From NCBI RefSeq assembly GCF_021654115.1, contig NZ_JAIWJF010000002.1:62001-126000 (forward strand): DNA of 64,000 nt, read 5' to 3'. Of the stretch, positions 43,453 through 53,074 are shown in pieces; within the stretch, counting starts at the first letter, position 1; the number at the start of each line of letters is the position of its first letter. The notes beneath the pieces were generated by a model. It saw only the letters and a program-made list of their open reading frames with translations. It was not told the DNA's origin and ran no database searches. This stretch comes from Furfurilactobacillus milii. Lineage in GTDB: Bacteria; Bacillota; Bacilli; Lactobacillales; Lactobacillaceae. A program made the translations under genes and the position numbers.

Positions 43453-45093
43453 ATGAAGTTGCGAAGAGTATTAGCACTTGGTGCTGTCGCAGCCATTTCT
43501 GCCTTAACATTGGCAGCGTGTGGCAACAAAAGTGGTGCTTCTTCACACAAGGGTGTATTGAACCTGTCTACTACTGCTGAAATGCCAGGTTTGGATACAT
43601 CAAAGGTTACGGATAATTCATCTTTGACAGCCTTGTCAAACACACAGGAAGGGATTTACCGAATTGGTAAAAACTCTAAGCCTGAAAATGCGTTGGCAAC
43701 AAAGACGACTGAATCAAAAGATGGTTTACACTGGACCTTTAACTTGCGTAAGAACACAAAATGGTCAAATGGTGACAAAGTCACTGCCAAAGATTTCGTT
43801 TATTCATGGCGGCGCACAAACGATCCAAAGACGGCATCACAATACGCATACTTGTTTGATGGTGTGAAGAACGCAGATGCCATTCAAAATAAGAAAGCTG
43901 ACGTGAAGTCGCTTGGTGTTAAGGCAGTCGGCGACTACAAGTTGGAAGTTACACTTGAAAAGCCAATTCCTTACTTCAAGTTATTGCTTGGTTTCCCAAT
44001 CTTCTTCCCACAAGATCAGAAGGTTGTTGATAAGTACGGTTCTAAGTACGGAATGTCGGCTAACAAGCAAGTTTACAACGGACCTTTCAAGGTTGAAGGC
44101 TGGACTGGCACTAACACCAAGTGGAAGTGGGTTAAGAACAACAGTTACTGGGATAAGAGTGCTGTTAAGACGAACACCATCAACTTCCAAGTGGTTAAGG
44201 AAGGTAACACTGCACTTAACCTCTACAACTCCGGTAAGATTGACCGAACTCAGTTACAGGGTTCACAAGTGGCCAACTACAAGAACAATAAAGACTACAC
44301 GTACTTCCAGGGTTCAACTTCTGCATATCTGGAATTGAACGAAGAAAAGGTACCTGCATTTAAGAACCAAAAGATTCGTCAAGCATTATCCTTAGCACTA
44401 GATCGTAAGCAATTGGTTAACAATGTTCTGGAAGATGGTTCAAAAGCCGCAACTGGTTTAATTCCAACGAAGTTAACAAAGAACCCTAAGACAGGTGCTG
44501 ACTTTGCTAACGATTCTAAGGTTGCTGATACAACTGATCACAACTTGGCTAAGGCTAAGCAGCTGTTGAAGGAAGGGGAGAAGGAAGCCGGTATTTCTAG
44601 CTTGAACTTCACCTTGCTTGCTGACGATACGTCAGGAACTAAGCAAAACTCAGAATTCTTACAATCACAATTTGAAAAGTTGCCTGGGGTTAAGGTTTCT
44701 CTTCAAAACGTGCCATTTAAGAACCGTTTAACCAAGTCTGCTAACGGTGACTTTGATGCCGTTATCACACTTTGGGGAGCTGACTACAACGATCCGTACA
44801 CGTACTCATCATTGTTCACATCAGATAACTCACAAAATAATGGTAAATGGAAGAACTCAGAATATGACACTCTGATCCAAAATTCAGCTAATAAAGATGC
44901 TAATGACAAGCAAAAACGTTATGACGACTTAGTTAACGCTGAAAAGATCCTGACGAAGGATGTTGGGATTGTGCCATTGTACTGGGGTACTGCTTCTGGT
45001 TCTGGTCCTATGCTTCAAAAGAGTTACGTTAAGGGTGTAATTTACAACTCAGCTGGTGTTAACTTCAACTACAAGAACGTTGAAGTTAAGTAG
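43453..45093 (+). CDS. oppA: Peptide-binding lipoprotein, OppA paralogue 4
   Basis: 546 residues, ATG 43453 behind AAGGAG, lipobox LAAC. WSNGDKVTAKDFVYSWRRTND and VYNGPFKVEGWTG are the landmarks. It is the nearest binding protein to oppBCDF and probably its main partner. Codon use is highly regular (GTTAAG, AAGAAC), as in highly expressed genes. Confidence 0.92.
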   Translation: MKLRRVLALGAVAAISALTLAACGNKSGASSHKGVLNLSTTAEMPGLDTSKVTDNSSLTALSNTQEGIYRIGKNSKPENALATKTTESKDGLHWTFNLRKNTKWSNGDKVTAKDFVYSWRRTNDPKTASQYAYLFDGVKNADAIQNKKADVKSLGVKAVGDYKLEVTLEKPIPYFKLLLGFPIFFPQDQKVVDKYGSKYGMSANKQVYNGPFKVEGWTGTNTKWKWVKNNSYWDKSAVKTNTINFQVVKEGNTALNLYNSGKIDRTQLQGSQVANYKNNKDYTYFQGSTSAYLELNEEKVPAFKNQKIRQALSLALDRKQLVNNVLEDGSKAATGLIPTKLTKNPKTGADFANDSKVADTTDHNLAKAKQLLKEGEKEAGISSLNFTLLADDTSGTKQNSEFLQSQFEKLPGVKVSLQNVPFKNRLTKSANGDFDAVITLWGADYNDPYTYSSLFTSDNSQNNGKWKNSEYDTLIQNSANKDANDKQKRYDDLVNAEKILTKDVGIVPLYWGTASGSGPMLQKSYVKGVIYNSAGVNFNYKNVEVK

Positions 45094-45125
45094 TCACGTT
45101 AATGTAACGGATTAAATTTAGAGGG

Positions 45126-45175
45126 AAACGTGAGGAAAAACCATTTCATTCTGGTTTATCCCCACGTTTTGCTTT
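45126..45175 (+). terminator. Terminator between oppA paralogue 4 and oppB
   Basis: AAACGTG.GG..AAACC pairs with GGTTT..CC.CACGTTTT in an imperfect stem with a T run. It would keep binding-protein mRNA above that of the transporter core. Confidence 0.65.
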
Positions 45176-45270
45176 AAGATGAACATTAATGATTTTCAGC
45201 GAATTCTCATTATTCAACGGAAATCTCGCACTTATTACTTGTCTGGTTTAGATTGTGAGGAAGTAAGTTT

Positions 45271-46200
45271 ATGGCAAAATACCTGCTCAAACGACTGTTT
45301 TACCTCATTCTAACGTTATTCCTGATTGCAACCATCACGTTCTTTATGATGAAGCTGTTACCAGGGACACCGTTAAGCAACGAGTCAAAACTCTCGCATT
45401 CACAGATTCAAATGATTTACCACACGTATGGGTTGGATAAGCCTGTGTGGCAGCAATACCTAATTTACCTAGCCGGCATGGTTCGTGGTAACTTCGGTTT
45501 GTCATTCCAGTTTGATAACCAACCGGTATCATACCTTTTGGCAACCCGGATGCCTGCATCATTCCAGCTTGGGATTCAAGCGATGATCGTTGGGGTGCTT
45601 TTAGGTATCATCGTTGGTGGGATCGCGGCAATTCGTCGGAACACTTGGGTCGACGGCACGATGACGATTATTTCTATCTTAATGATCTCGATTCCAAGTT
45701 TCGTGCTTGCCATCTTGTTACAGTACTACATTGGTTTGAAAGCTGGTGCCTTTCCGGTTGCCGGCTGGGGGAACTTCTCGTATACCATTCTCCCGACCAT
45801 CGCGCTGGCGGGTTCTCCGTTTGCAACGACAGCGCGGTTTATTCGAACCGAAATGGTTGACGTCATGAGTTCTGATTACATTGAATTAGCGAAGGCAAAG
45901 GGGCTGACTAGTACTGGCGTGGTTTATCACCATGCTTTGCGGAACTCCTTGATTCCACTGATTACATTGATCGGACCACTGACGGTTAACTTGATGACCG
46001 GTTCACTGGTTGTTGAAAATATCTTCGCCGTTCCTGGGATTGGGGAACAATTCGTTAAGTCAATTACGACTAACGACTACCCAACTATCATGGGGATTAC
46101 GATGATGTACTCAGTACTGCTCGTGGTTGTCTTATTGATTACCGATATCGTTTACGGAATCGTTGACCCACGGATCCGTCTGCAAGGAGGTCAAAGCTAA
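45271..46200 (+). CDS. oppB: Oligopeptide ABC transporter permease OppB (second system)
   Basis: 309 residues with an N-terminal helix, loop DYIELAKAKGLTSTGVVYHHALRNS and C-terminal VDPRIRLQ typical of OppB/DppB. It overlaps the ATG of oppC by one base (TAATG). Gene order B-C-D-F differs from the D-F-B-C-A order of the first system. Confidence 0.92.
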   Translation: MAKYLLKRLFYLILTLFLIATITFFMMKLLPGTPLSNESKLSHSQIQMIYHTYGLDKPVWQQYLIYLAGMVRGNFGLSFQFDNQPVSYLLATRMPASFQLGIQAMIVGVLLGIIVGGIAAIRRNTWVDGTMTIISILMISIPSFVLAILLQYYIGLKAGAFPVAGWGNFSYTILPTIALAGSPFATTARFIRTEMVDVMSSDYIELAKAKGLTSTGVVYHHALRNSLIPLITLIGPLTVNLMTGSLVVENIFAVPGIGEQFVKSITTNDYPTIMGITMMYSVLLVVVLLITDIVYGIVDPRIRLQGGQS

Positions 46201-47222
46201 TGGCTGAAAACGCGAATGTTTCAAACGATGCCTTCGAACCACTTGGCAAAGAAGAACATCTTGATAATGAAAAAATTGCTGCGCCTTCGCTGACCTTCAC
46301 ACAGGATGCATGGCGACGATTAAAGAAAAACAAAATTGCGTTTATCTCGATGTGGATTTTATTGGCGGTTTTGGTGCTTTCACTGGCCGGTCCGCTGATT
46401 TCACCACACCAACCAAATAACGCACAACCGGCCTACACGAACTTGCCGCCAAAAATTCCGGGTGTTCACATTCCTGGACTGGATGGGACAAAGGCCGTGG
46501 ATGGTGGCCGTGTTGATGCTTATCAACAGCAACACGTTCCGTCAGGTAAGTACTGGATTTTAGGGACCGACTATTTAGGTCGTGACCTCTTATCACGGAT
46601 TATTGCAGGTACCCGGGTGTCACTAGCCGTTGCCTTGATTGCGACGCTGCTAGATTTGACCGTCGGGGTCGGGTATGGCCTGATCTCGGGATGGCGTGGA
46701 GGCAGAACGGATATGATCATGCAACGGATCATTGAAATTTTGTCCTCCGTTCCTAACCTGGTTTACATGATTTTACTTTTAGTTGTGATGCGTGGTTCGC
46801 TACTGTCTATTTCATTAGCGATTGCCATCTCCAGTTGGACGACGATGGCCCGCTTAATTCGAGCCGAGTCGCTGACGTTGAAGAGCCAAGAATATATCTT
46901 GGCGGCACGGACGCTGGGTGAAAGTTCATGGAAGATTGCGTGGAAACACTTGATTCCAAACATGAGCTCAGTGATCATCATTCAAACGATGTTTACGATT
47001 CCAAGTGCCATCTTCTTCGAAGCCTTCCTATCATATATTGGGATTGGGATTCAGCCGCCGACTGCATCACTTGGGACGTTGATCTCAGATGGGCAAAAGA
47101 ACTTCCAGTTCTTGCCATTCCAGATGTGGTACCCAGCCGTTGTCCTGATGGTCATCATGATTTGTTTCAACCTGTTTGCCGATGGCTTGCGGGATGCCTT
47201 TGACCCACGTTCAAGAGAGTAG
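46200..47222 (+). CDS. oppC: Oligopeptide ABC transporter permease OppC (second system)
   Basis: 340 residues. A polar N-terminus of about 45 residues precedes six membrane segments, with an inserted extracellular loop of about 65 residues (NLPPKIPGVHIPGLDG..) between the first two. Loop QEYILAARTLGESSWKIAWKHLIPN contacts the ATPases. Stop is followed directly by oppD. Confidence 0.92.
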   Translation: MAENANVSNDAFEPLGKEEHLDNEKIAAPSLTFTQDAWRRLKKNKIAFISMWILLAVLVLSLAGPLISPHQPNNAQPAYTNLPPKIPGVHIPGLDGTKAVDGGRVDAYQQQHVPSGKYWILGTDYLGRDLLSRIIAGTRVSLAVALIATLLDLTVGVGYGLISGWRGGRTDMIMQRIIEILSSVPNLVYMILLLVVMRGSLLSISLAIAISSWTTMARLIRAESLTLKSQEYILAARTLGESSWKIAWKHLIPNMSSVIIIQTMFTIPSAIFFEAFLSYIGIGIQPPTASLGTLISDGQKNFQFLPFQMWYPAVVLMVIMICFNLFADGLRDAFDPRSRE

Positions 47223-47234
47223 GTGACGTTAATC

Positions 47235-48356
47235 GTGGAAAATAATGACACAGAAAACTTAATTGAAGTCAAAAACCTGAAGATTAACTTTGATACCTAT
47301 GCGGGCAAGGTTAAGGCGATTCGCGATGTTTCATTCCATTTGAAAAAGGGTGAAACGTTGGCCATCGTTGGTGAATCAGGTTCTGGTAAGTCTGTTACAA
47401 CGCGTTCGTTAATGGGACTTAATGCTGACAACGCCGAAATTGCTGGCGGTCAGATTATGTTTCACGGCGAGGACGTGTTGAAGAAGTCCGAAAAAGAAAT
47501 GCAACAGATTCGTGGTAAAGATATCGCGATGATCTTCCAGGACCCAATGACTTCGTTGGACCCAACTATGAAGATTGGCCGTCAGATTGCTGAGCCGCTG
47601 ATTATTCATAACCATGTTTCAAAAAAGCAGGCCATGGCCCAAGCTTTGGAAATGTTAAAGTTGGTCGGCATTACGGATGCTGAACACCGCATCAATGACT
47701 ACCCGCACCAATTTTCAGGTGGGATGCGTCAACGGATCGTGATTGCGATTGCGCTGATTTGTTACCCAGAGGTGTTGATTGCCGATGAACCAACCACTGC
47801 GTTGGATGTGACGATCCAAGCTCAAATTCTGAAGTTAATGAAAGAATTACAAGAAAAGATCGAAACTTCGATTATCTTTATCACGCATGACCTTGGTGTG
47901 GTTGCCGGTATGGCTGACCGAATTGCCGTTATGTATGCTGGTAAGATTGTTGAATATGGAACTGTGGATGAAATCTTTTACAATCCACAGCATCCATATA
48001 CATGGGGGTTACTGAACTCTATGCCAACCTTGGATACTCAAAGCGGTGAATTGTCTGCTATTCCAGGGACACCGCCAGACTTGTTGGATCCACCAAAGGG
48101 TGACGCGTTTGCGGCCCGTAACCCTTACGCATTGAAGATCGATGCTGAGCAGGAACCACCGTTCTTTAAGGTTTCAGACACTCACTATGCAGCGACGTGG
48201 TTATTAGATCCCCGTGCTGAAAAAGTGACACCACCTGAGGCAATTGCCAAACGGCAGGCGCAATGGGCTAAGATGCACACGGATGATGGCGAACTTGTTC
48301 GCCCAGCAACACCATTGAACACGGCTGATAACTTAGACGACTCAGATCGCGAATAG
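47235..48356 (+). CDS. oppD: Oligopeptide ABC transporter ATP-binding protein OppD (second system)
   Basis: About 373 residues from GTG 47235, eight bases after AGGTGA; the in-frame GTG 47223 has no room for a ribosome site. Walker A GESGSGKSV, signature FSGGMRQRIVIAIALI, Walker B VLIADEPTTALDVT, and the C-terminal HPYTWGLLNSMPTLD extension. The long C-terminal tail (after residue 320) lacks the Cys cluster seen in the first system's OppD. Confidence 0.9.
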   Translation: MENNDTENLIEVKNLKINFDTYAGKVKAIRDVSFHLKKGETLAIVGESGSGKSVTTRSLMGLNADNAEIAGGQIMFHGEDVLKKSEKEMQQIRGKDIAMIFQDPMTSLDPTMKIGRQIAEPLIIHNHVSKKQAMAQALEMLKLVGITDAEHRINDYPHQFSGGMRQRIVIAIALICYPEVLIADEPTTALDVTIQAQILKLMKELQEKIETSIIFITHDLGVVAGMADRIAVMYAGKIVEYGTVDEIFYNPQHPYTWGLLNSMPTLDTQSGELSAIPGTPPDLLDPPKGDAFAARNPYALKIDAEQEPPFFKVSDTHYAATWLLDPRAEKVTPPEAIAKRQAQWAKMHTDDGELVRPATPLNTADNLDDSDRE

Positions 48357-48371
48357 AGAAAGGAGACGCAC

Positions 48372-49331
48372 ATGGATTACACAGATCGTAAAAAGATTCT
48401 GGAAGTTAAAAACTTGAAACAGTATTTCAATGTTGGCAAAAACGACGAAGTTCGCGCTGTCGACAACGTCTCCTTCGATATTTACGAAGGTGAGACGTTT
48501 GGCTTAGTTGGTGAATCAGGTTCTGGTAAAACGACAACAGGGCGCGCTATCATTCATTTATACGAACCAACTGCCGGTGAAGTCTTATTCAACGGTAAGG
48601 ATGTTGCAAAAATCAAGGGCCGTAAAGATCAGTTGGAATTTCGTAAAGAAATGCAGATGATCTTCCAGGATCCTTATGCCTCCCTGAATCCCCGGATGAA
48701 GGTCAAGGATATTGTTGCTGAAGGCATCGACATCCATCACTTGGCGAAAAATAATCAGGAACGAACAGATATGGTTGAAAACTTGCTGGAAACAGTTGGT
48801 TTGAACAAAGACCATTCAAGCCGGTATCCGCATGAATTTTCAGGTGGTCAGCGTCAACGAATCGGGATTGCTCGTGCGTTAGCTGTTGATCCGAAGTTCA
48901 TCATTGCCGATGAACCCATCTCAGCATTGGACGTGTCAATTCAGGCGCAAGTTGTTAACTTGATGAAGGAATTGCAAATCAAGAACAATTTAACGTACTT
49001 GTTCATTGCCCACGATTTATCGATGGTGAAGTATATTTCTGACCGGATTGGTGTTATGCACTATGGTCGGATGTTGGAAATTGGACCTGCTGACGAAGTT
49101 TATACAAAACCGTTGCATGACTATACAACGAGCTTGTTATCAGCTGTGCCAGTTCCTGATCCAGAAGTTGAGCGAGCACGGAAACAGATTCCGTACGAGC
49201 CAACGATGGAAGGCGACGATAAACCACGGACAATGGTTGAAATCGCACCACACCACTTTGTTCGTGCAGCGGAAGATGAAGTTGCGATGTATCAAGAACG
49301 GGCTGAAAAGGCTGGTCTTGATGTGCTCTAA
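48372..49331 (+). CDS. oppF: Oligopeptide ABC transporter ATP-binding protein OppF (second system)
   Basis: 319 residues. Walker A GESGSGKTT, QMIFQDPYASLNPRMKV, signature FSGGQRQRIGIARALA, Walker B FIIADEPISALDVS. AAAGGAG precedes ATG 48372. Last gene of oppBCDF. Confidence 0.92.
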   Translation: MDYTDRKKILEVKNLKQYFNVGKNDEVRAVDNVSFDIYEGETFGLVGESGSGKTTTGRAIIHLYEPTAGEVLFNGKDVAKIKGRKDQLEFRKEMQMIFQDPYASLNPRMKVKDIVAEGIDIHHLAKNNQERTDMVENLLETVGLNKDHSSRYPHEFSGGQRQRIGIARALAVDPKFIIADEPISALDVSIQAQVVNLMKELQIKNNLTYLFIAHDLSMVKYISDRIGVMHYGRMLEIGPADEVYTKPLHDYTTSLLSAVPVPDPEVERARKQIPYEPTMEGDDKPRTMVEIAPHHFVRAAEDEVAMYQERAEKAGLDVL

Positions 49332-49342
49332 GACGTCAATTT

Positions 49343-49392
49343 AAAAAGTGTCATTACCTTGGTTTCACAGCCCAGGTAATGACACTTTTTTG
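49343..49392 (+). terminator. Terminator of oppBCDF
   Basis: AAAAGTGTCATTACCT pairs perfectly with AGGTAATGACACTTTT, followed by more Ts. Repeat copy D begins 20 nt later. Confidence 0.9.
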
Positions 49393-49411
49393 TTTAGCAA
49401 ACGTGGTCTGT

Positions 49412-49745
49412 CGCCTGCGGTTGTCAAAATTGAATGCCACCGTGGGACCGGTTCGAGCCTTCTGAAACCCGAAGTCTTTCACCTCGCCGTCAAGCCTCGT
49501 GAAAATCCGAGTCTTTACGCCCGTCCGGTGTCGTAAATCCGGCACAAACCGCCAGATCAACGACACCTTCACGGCTTACATTCAATTTGACGCCCTCCGG
49601 CTATGTCGGAGCACTGGCGACACTTATTGTGTCCATGCGGTTTTACCACGATTGTGCTAGTGCAGCTAGGTGAAGACAGAGTCCAGTGAAAGTAAGACCG
49701 TGGTCCCCAGCGGGCTGAAATGGTCCCCACAGAACGTCGTCTTGA
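49412..49745 (+). repeat. Structured repeat family, copy D (degenerate 3' module)
   Basis: Module 1 (49412-49603) closes with CAAAATTGAATG against CATTCAATTTG, changed on both arms relative to other copies. The GTGTCGT/ACGACAC helix replaces GGTGT/ACACC. Module 2 is only loosely recognisable (GAAGACAGAGTCC, GGTCCCC). A further hairpin (AAGCGTCCAC with GTGGACGCTT, 49795-49834) lies beyond it without a clear role. No gene is seen from 49332 to 50076. Confidence 0.7.
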
Positions 49746-50076
49746 TCCAGCAAAACGAAAAAAGTAGCAATGCACAAGTTTGAGTACAAAACAAAGCGTC
49801 CACTCTGCTAGCCATAACAGGTGGACGCTTCAACGGGGTATTTGATTCAGGAGTTGTACTGTTGAGTACTATTAGGGGTGATAGGCAACTTGTCGTTGTC
49901 TATGTTTAATAGAATAACGGTGGGACCTTAACGCTACCTCAAAATTTAGTAACAAATTTATTAATGACTAAATTAAAGCCGATATGACGTTTTGAGGGCA
50001 AAATCTGCATTTTCGTTGTAAGATTGTAAAAGAGTGATGCCGCAGTTTGGCAATGACACGATGGAGGTTACACGTG

Positions 50077-51072
50077 ATGAAAATGAAACATATTCTAGCA
50101 ACGGCAGGCTTAGTGTGTGCTGCAGCTGTAACTGTGCAGGCTAAGTATGTTGAAAAACGGAGCGTTAGTAGCAAGGTGTTGGAAAATCTCTTGCGATTAC
50201 AGCCTAAACGAATGTTCAGTCCATACAAACATATGGAAAACCTCGTAACCTACGACTATTATTTGCACAAAAATGAACAGCCATGGTCGATGGACGCGCG
50301 ATTGTCACGTCAATATGACGTTCAGGTCCCAACCAGTTACGATAATACCTATGAGTTACACGGTAAATACGGCGATCAACGGTACACGGTAATTTACCTG
50401 CATGGCGGTTGTTTCTGGAATCAGCCGCTGGGGATGCAGGTCCGTTTGGCACGCAAACTGGCGGACACGATTTCTGCAACGGTGTTAATGCCAATTTATC
50501 CATTAGCACCGGCGCATGATTTTAAAGACGTGTTGAACATGTTGGAAAAGGTTTACCGTCAAGTGCTTGAGACGACGGCGCCCGATAAAATCATTTTACT
50601 CGGGAATTCTGCTGGCGGTGGTCTCGCACTGACGTTGGCCGAATATTTAAAGACGGTTGATTTGCCACAGCCGAAGGATATCATCGCCTTATCACCAGTG
50701 TTAGATGTCGGGTTAACAAACGAAGAAATCGGCCACTATGAGGCAGCGGATCCAATCTTGGATCGCTATTCACTGCAAGTGATGATGGGGCACTACTACG
50801 CCAGAAATACGGATACCACAGATTGGCGTGTTAGTCCTTTGTATGGCGACATCAGTAATCTTGGTCACATTGCATTATTCGTTGGGACCCGAGAAATTCT
50901 GTATCCAGATGCTGTTAAGTTCCGTGATAAGGCGAAGGCAGCCGGCATTCACTTGAATTTCTTTGAGTATCCTTATATGGTTCACGATTTCTTCGGGCTC
51001 CCAATTCCTGAAACTGAGCAGGCGTTTGATCAGATTATTCGCATAATCGAAAAACCTGTTGAAGTTGGATAA
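50077..51072 (+). CDS. Alpha/beta-hydrolase, lipase/esterase type
   Basis: 331 residues from ATG 50077; a GTG three bases earlier is equally possible, and GGAGG sits upstream. An N-terminal hydrophobic stretch (residues 4-21) suggests a signal peptide or anchor. Landmarks: YLHGGCFW oxyanion motif, nucleophile GNSAGG, Asp in LYPDAVKF and His in VHDFFGLP. This is the hormone-sensitive-lipase-like family (Abhydrolase_3), hydrolysing small esters at or outside the membrane. Confidence 0.85.
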   Translation: MKMKHILATAGLVCAAAVTVQAKYVEKRSVSSKVLENLLRLQPKRMFSPYKHMENLVTYDYYLHKNEQPWSMDARLSRQYDVQVPTSYDNTYELHGKYGDQRYTVIYLHGGCFWNQPLGMQVRLARKLADTISATVLMPIYPLAPAHDFKDVLNMLEKVYRQVLETTAPDKIILLGNSAGGGLALTLAEYLKTVDLPQPKDIIALSPVLDVGLTNEEIGHYEAADPILDRYSLQVMMGHYYARNTDTTDWRVSPLYGDISNLGHIALFVGTREILYPDAVKFRDKAKAAGIHLNFFEYPYMVHDFFGLPIPETEQAFDQIIRIIEKPVEVG

Positions 51073-51120
51073 ACTGGTTTGAGTTCGCTTAGATTTTGTT
51101 CAAATAGATAGGTGTGATTC

Positions 51121-51587
51121 CGCTTGCGGTTGTCAACAGTGACACACTCGTCGTGGGACCGGTTCAAGCCGGAAGGTGCACCGTCTTTCACCTCGCCGCA
51201 AAGCCTCGTGAAAATCCGAGTCTTTGCGACCGTCCGTAACCTAAATTCGGATAAATCACCGAATTAACGTTACTTTCATGACTTGGTATCACTGTTGTCG
51301 CCCTCCAGCTAATATTAGGAGTGGTTGGCAACATTGCATTTAATTTGGTGAATTTCAAAGAGACCTGATTGCCGTCGCTACCGGAGAATTTCACATTAGA
51401 GAGTGGAGTGGAATTGAAACAGAGTTCCGTGTCGGCAACACTTGGCGGCGGGAACTTAGCCGCTTAGTGTTGCAGGACGACTTATGAGATGTGGTTTTCA
51501 GTTCATAATCGAGAGTGAAAACCGTGATTCGTGCGGGTTGAACCTGGTCCCATGGAACGGCGTTTCAATTACGCGTAACGGTATCGG
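51121..51587 (+). repeat. Structured repeat family, copy E (full length)
   Basis: Module 1 (51121-51310) closes with CAACAGTGA/TCACTGTTG; the GTAAC/GTTAC helix replaces GGTGT/ACACC. Module 2 (51405-51587) has GCAACACT/AGTGTTGC, a TTATGAG/TTCATAA helix and an interleaved GGTTTTCA/TGAAAACC helix that would make a pseudoknot (51481-51526). No gene is seen between 51073 and 51708. Confidence 0.8.
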
Positions 51588-51708
51588 GTCTAACAAAATG
51601 CAGAGCTTGAATTCATAACTTATTTTTAATAAGTTAACCCGTTGACATCAGCGCAAGTTAGCTTTATGATGTTTGTCACATTCTAGTTGATAAGTGAGGT
51701 GCAAACAG

Positions 51709-52026
51709 ATGAATGATGTAATTTCTTACTTGGCGCAACACATTGATAATGATGAGTTGCTGGGCAAAATGGTACGTGACCTTGTGACGTTTGAACCATC
51801 TCGTCGCGATGGTGATGTTAAGCAATTAACATCGAGTATTAATAATGTTGCACGTCGCTTTGTGCAAGGGAGCGGAGAAGCTCCTACAGAAGACTTAACG
51901 CATGTCCACCGCGATCCTAAACTGGCAGCGTTAGAATCTGCTTTGTCACAAGCAGGCCAACGTAAATCCGTTGGTGGGCAGCCGTTGCTCAGTGCACCAC
52001 GCTATACAACTGAACAAAATCGATAA
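51709..52026 (+). CDS. Hypothetical 105-aa protein
   Basis: ATG 51709 follows GAGGTG by eight bases; a promoter-like TTGACA with TATGAT lies upstream near 51642-51670. The first 55 residues are helical and polar (DNDELLGKMVRDLVTFEP) and the remainder looks disordered. No signal peptide or membrane segment. Length and helical pattern would allow a bacteriocin-immunity-type bundle, but I see no specific motif. Function unknown. Confidence 0.6.
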   Translation: MNDVISYLAQHIDNDELLGKMVRDLVTFEPSRRDGDVKQLTSSINNVARRFVQGSGEAPTEDLTHVHRDPKLAALESALSQAGQRKSVGGQPLLSAPRYTTEQNR

Positions 52027-52029
52027 AAA

Positions 52030-52075
52030 TAAATTAGCAGCGACGTGGATAAAACGTCACTGCTAATTTTTTGTC
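52030..52075. terminator. Bidirectional terminator between convergent genes
   Basis: AAATTAGCAG.GACGT pairs with ACGTC.CTGCTAATTT; T-rich tracts follow on both strands. Confidence 0.8.
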
Positions 52076-52080
52076 TCATT

Positions 52081-52911
52081 TTATTCTTGATTAGTTTTAA
52101 ATGCGGATTCATTAATGGAAGTAAGAAAGTGACGCCAGTAGTCGTCAAACAGTCGTGGCTGATCCTGAAGCAAATTATGACCGGCGTGATCAATCAGACC
52201 AACAGTTAACCGAGAAAAACTGTTGAGTAAGGGTAGCTGATCTTGGAACCCGACTGTGCTATCTTGGCGGCCTAACAATAAAGTTACCGGACCTTTAAAC
52301 GGAGTTTGCATGAGGCTACTTTCAAACGAAAATTGATAATGTTTCCGTAACAAAGCGATAAAATCGTGATTAGCTTGTTGCAGACCCGGCAGTACTTGTT
52401 GTTGATAGGCGTTCCAAGCATCAGCGTTTAGGTTAACGTTCATATCCTTAAATGCAGCAAATGCATCTTGATTATATTTCACTGGGAAATCCGTTTGGAC
52501 GGCAACATAATGATGGCCAACGTGGCGATCTGGTGCATCCGCAACCGTTACAGGACAAGTGAGAAAAGCACCGAGGATGCGGGTGGGCCAGTCATGGATC
52601 AACCCCAAAGCGAGATATCCGCCATATGAGTGACCGACAACATAAAACGGTTGGTCGCCGATGATTTGATTAACGAAAGTTTCTAATAATGCCAATATGG
52701 CATCACTGCTGGCGACACCAATGTTAGCCGAAGATTCGCCCATGCCGGGTAATTCGACGTAGATTTGTTGGATATTAGCCGCTGCCAGCACAGGCATGAG
52801 CGGAATTTGCATACTATCAATATTTTGCGCTAGTCCGTGAATAATCAGCATCGGTGTGCCGGAACCATTCACTTCATAATGAATCGTGGTGTCGTTAATG
52901 ACCGTTTTCAT
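52081..52911 (-). CDS. Alpha/beta-hydrolase
   Basis: 276 residues without signal peptide. Landmarks: oxyanion HGLAQN, nucleophile elbow GHSYGGY, Asp in LLGRQDSTVG and His in DHAGHNL, a full triad. It could be an esterase, lactonase or peptidase of the prolyl-iminopeptidase type; the substrate is not predictable. ATG follows AGGAG. Convergent with the small protein gene. Confidence 0.82.
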   Translation of the reverse strand: MKTVINDTTIHYEVNGSGTPMLIIHGLAQNIDSMQIPLMPVLAAANIQQIYVELPGMGESSANIGVASSDAILALLETFVNQIIGDQPFYVVGHSYGGYLALGLIHDWPTRILGAFLTCPVTVADAPDRHVGHHYVAVQTDFPVKYNQDAFAAFKDMNVNLNADAWNAYQQQVLPGLQQANHDFIALLRKHYQFSFESSLMQTPFKGPVTLLLGRQDSTVGFQDQLPLLNSFSRLTVGLIDHAGHNLLQDQPRLFDDYWRHFLTSINESAFKTNQE

Positions 52912-53074
52912 GGAGAACTCCTAATTTATTGACTTATTTCATTAATAACACAATCATTCGAATCAAACGATTACCATTTGATAACAATCGTTAAATCACA
53001 AAACAAATAATAAAACGGTTAAAGAAAAATGTGAAAAACTGTTATACTAATAACTATATTAGGGGGATCTACAT

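Noticed and set aside
49795-49834. AAGCGTCCAC/GTGGACGCTT hairpin as a terminator
   Set aside because: No T run on the plus strand and no minus-strand gene nearby to end; left unassigned.
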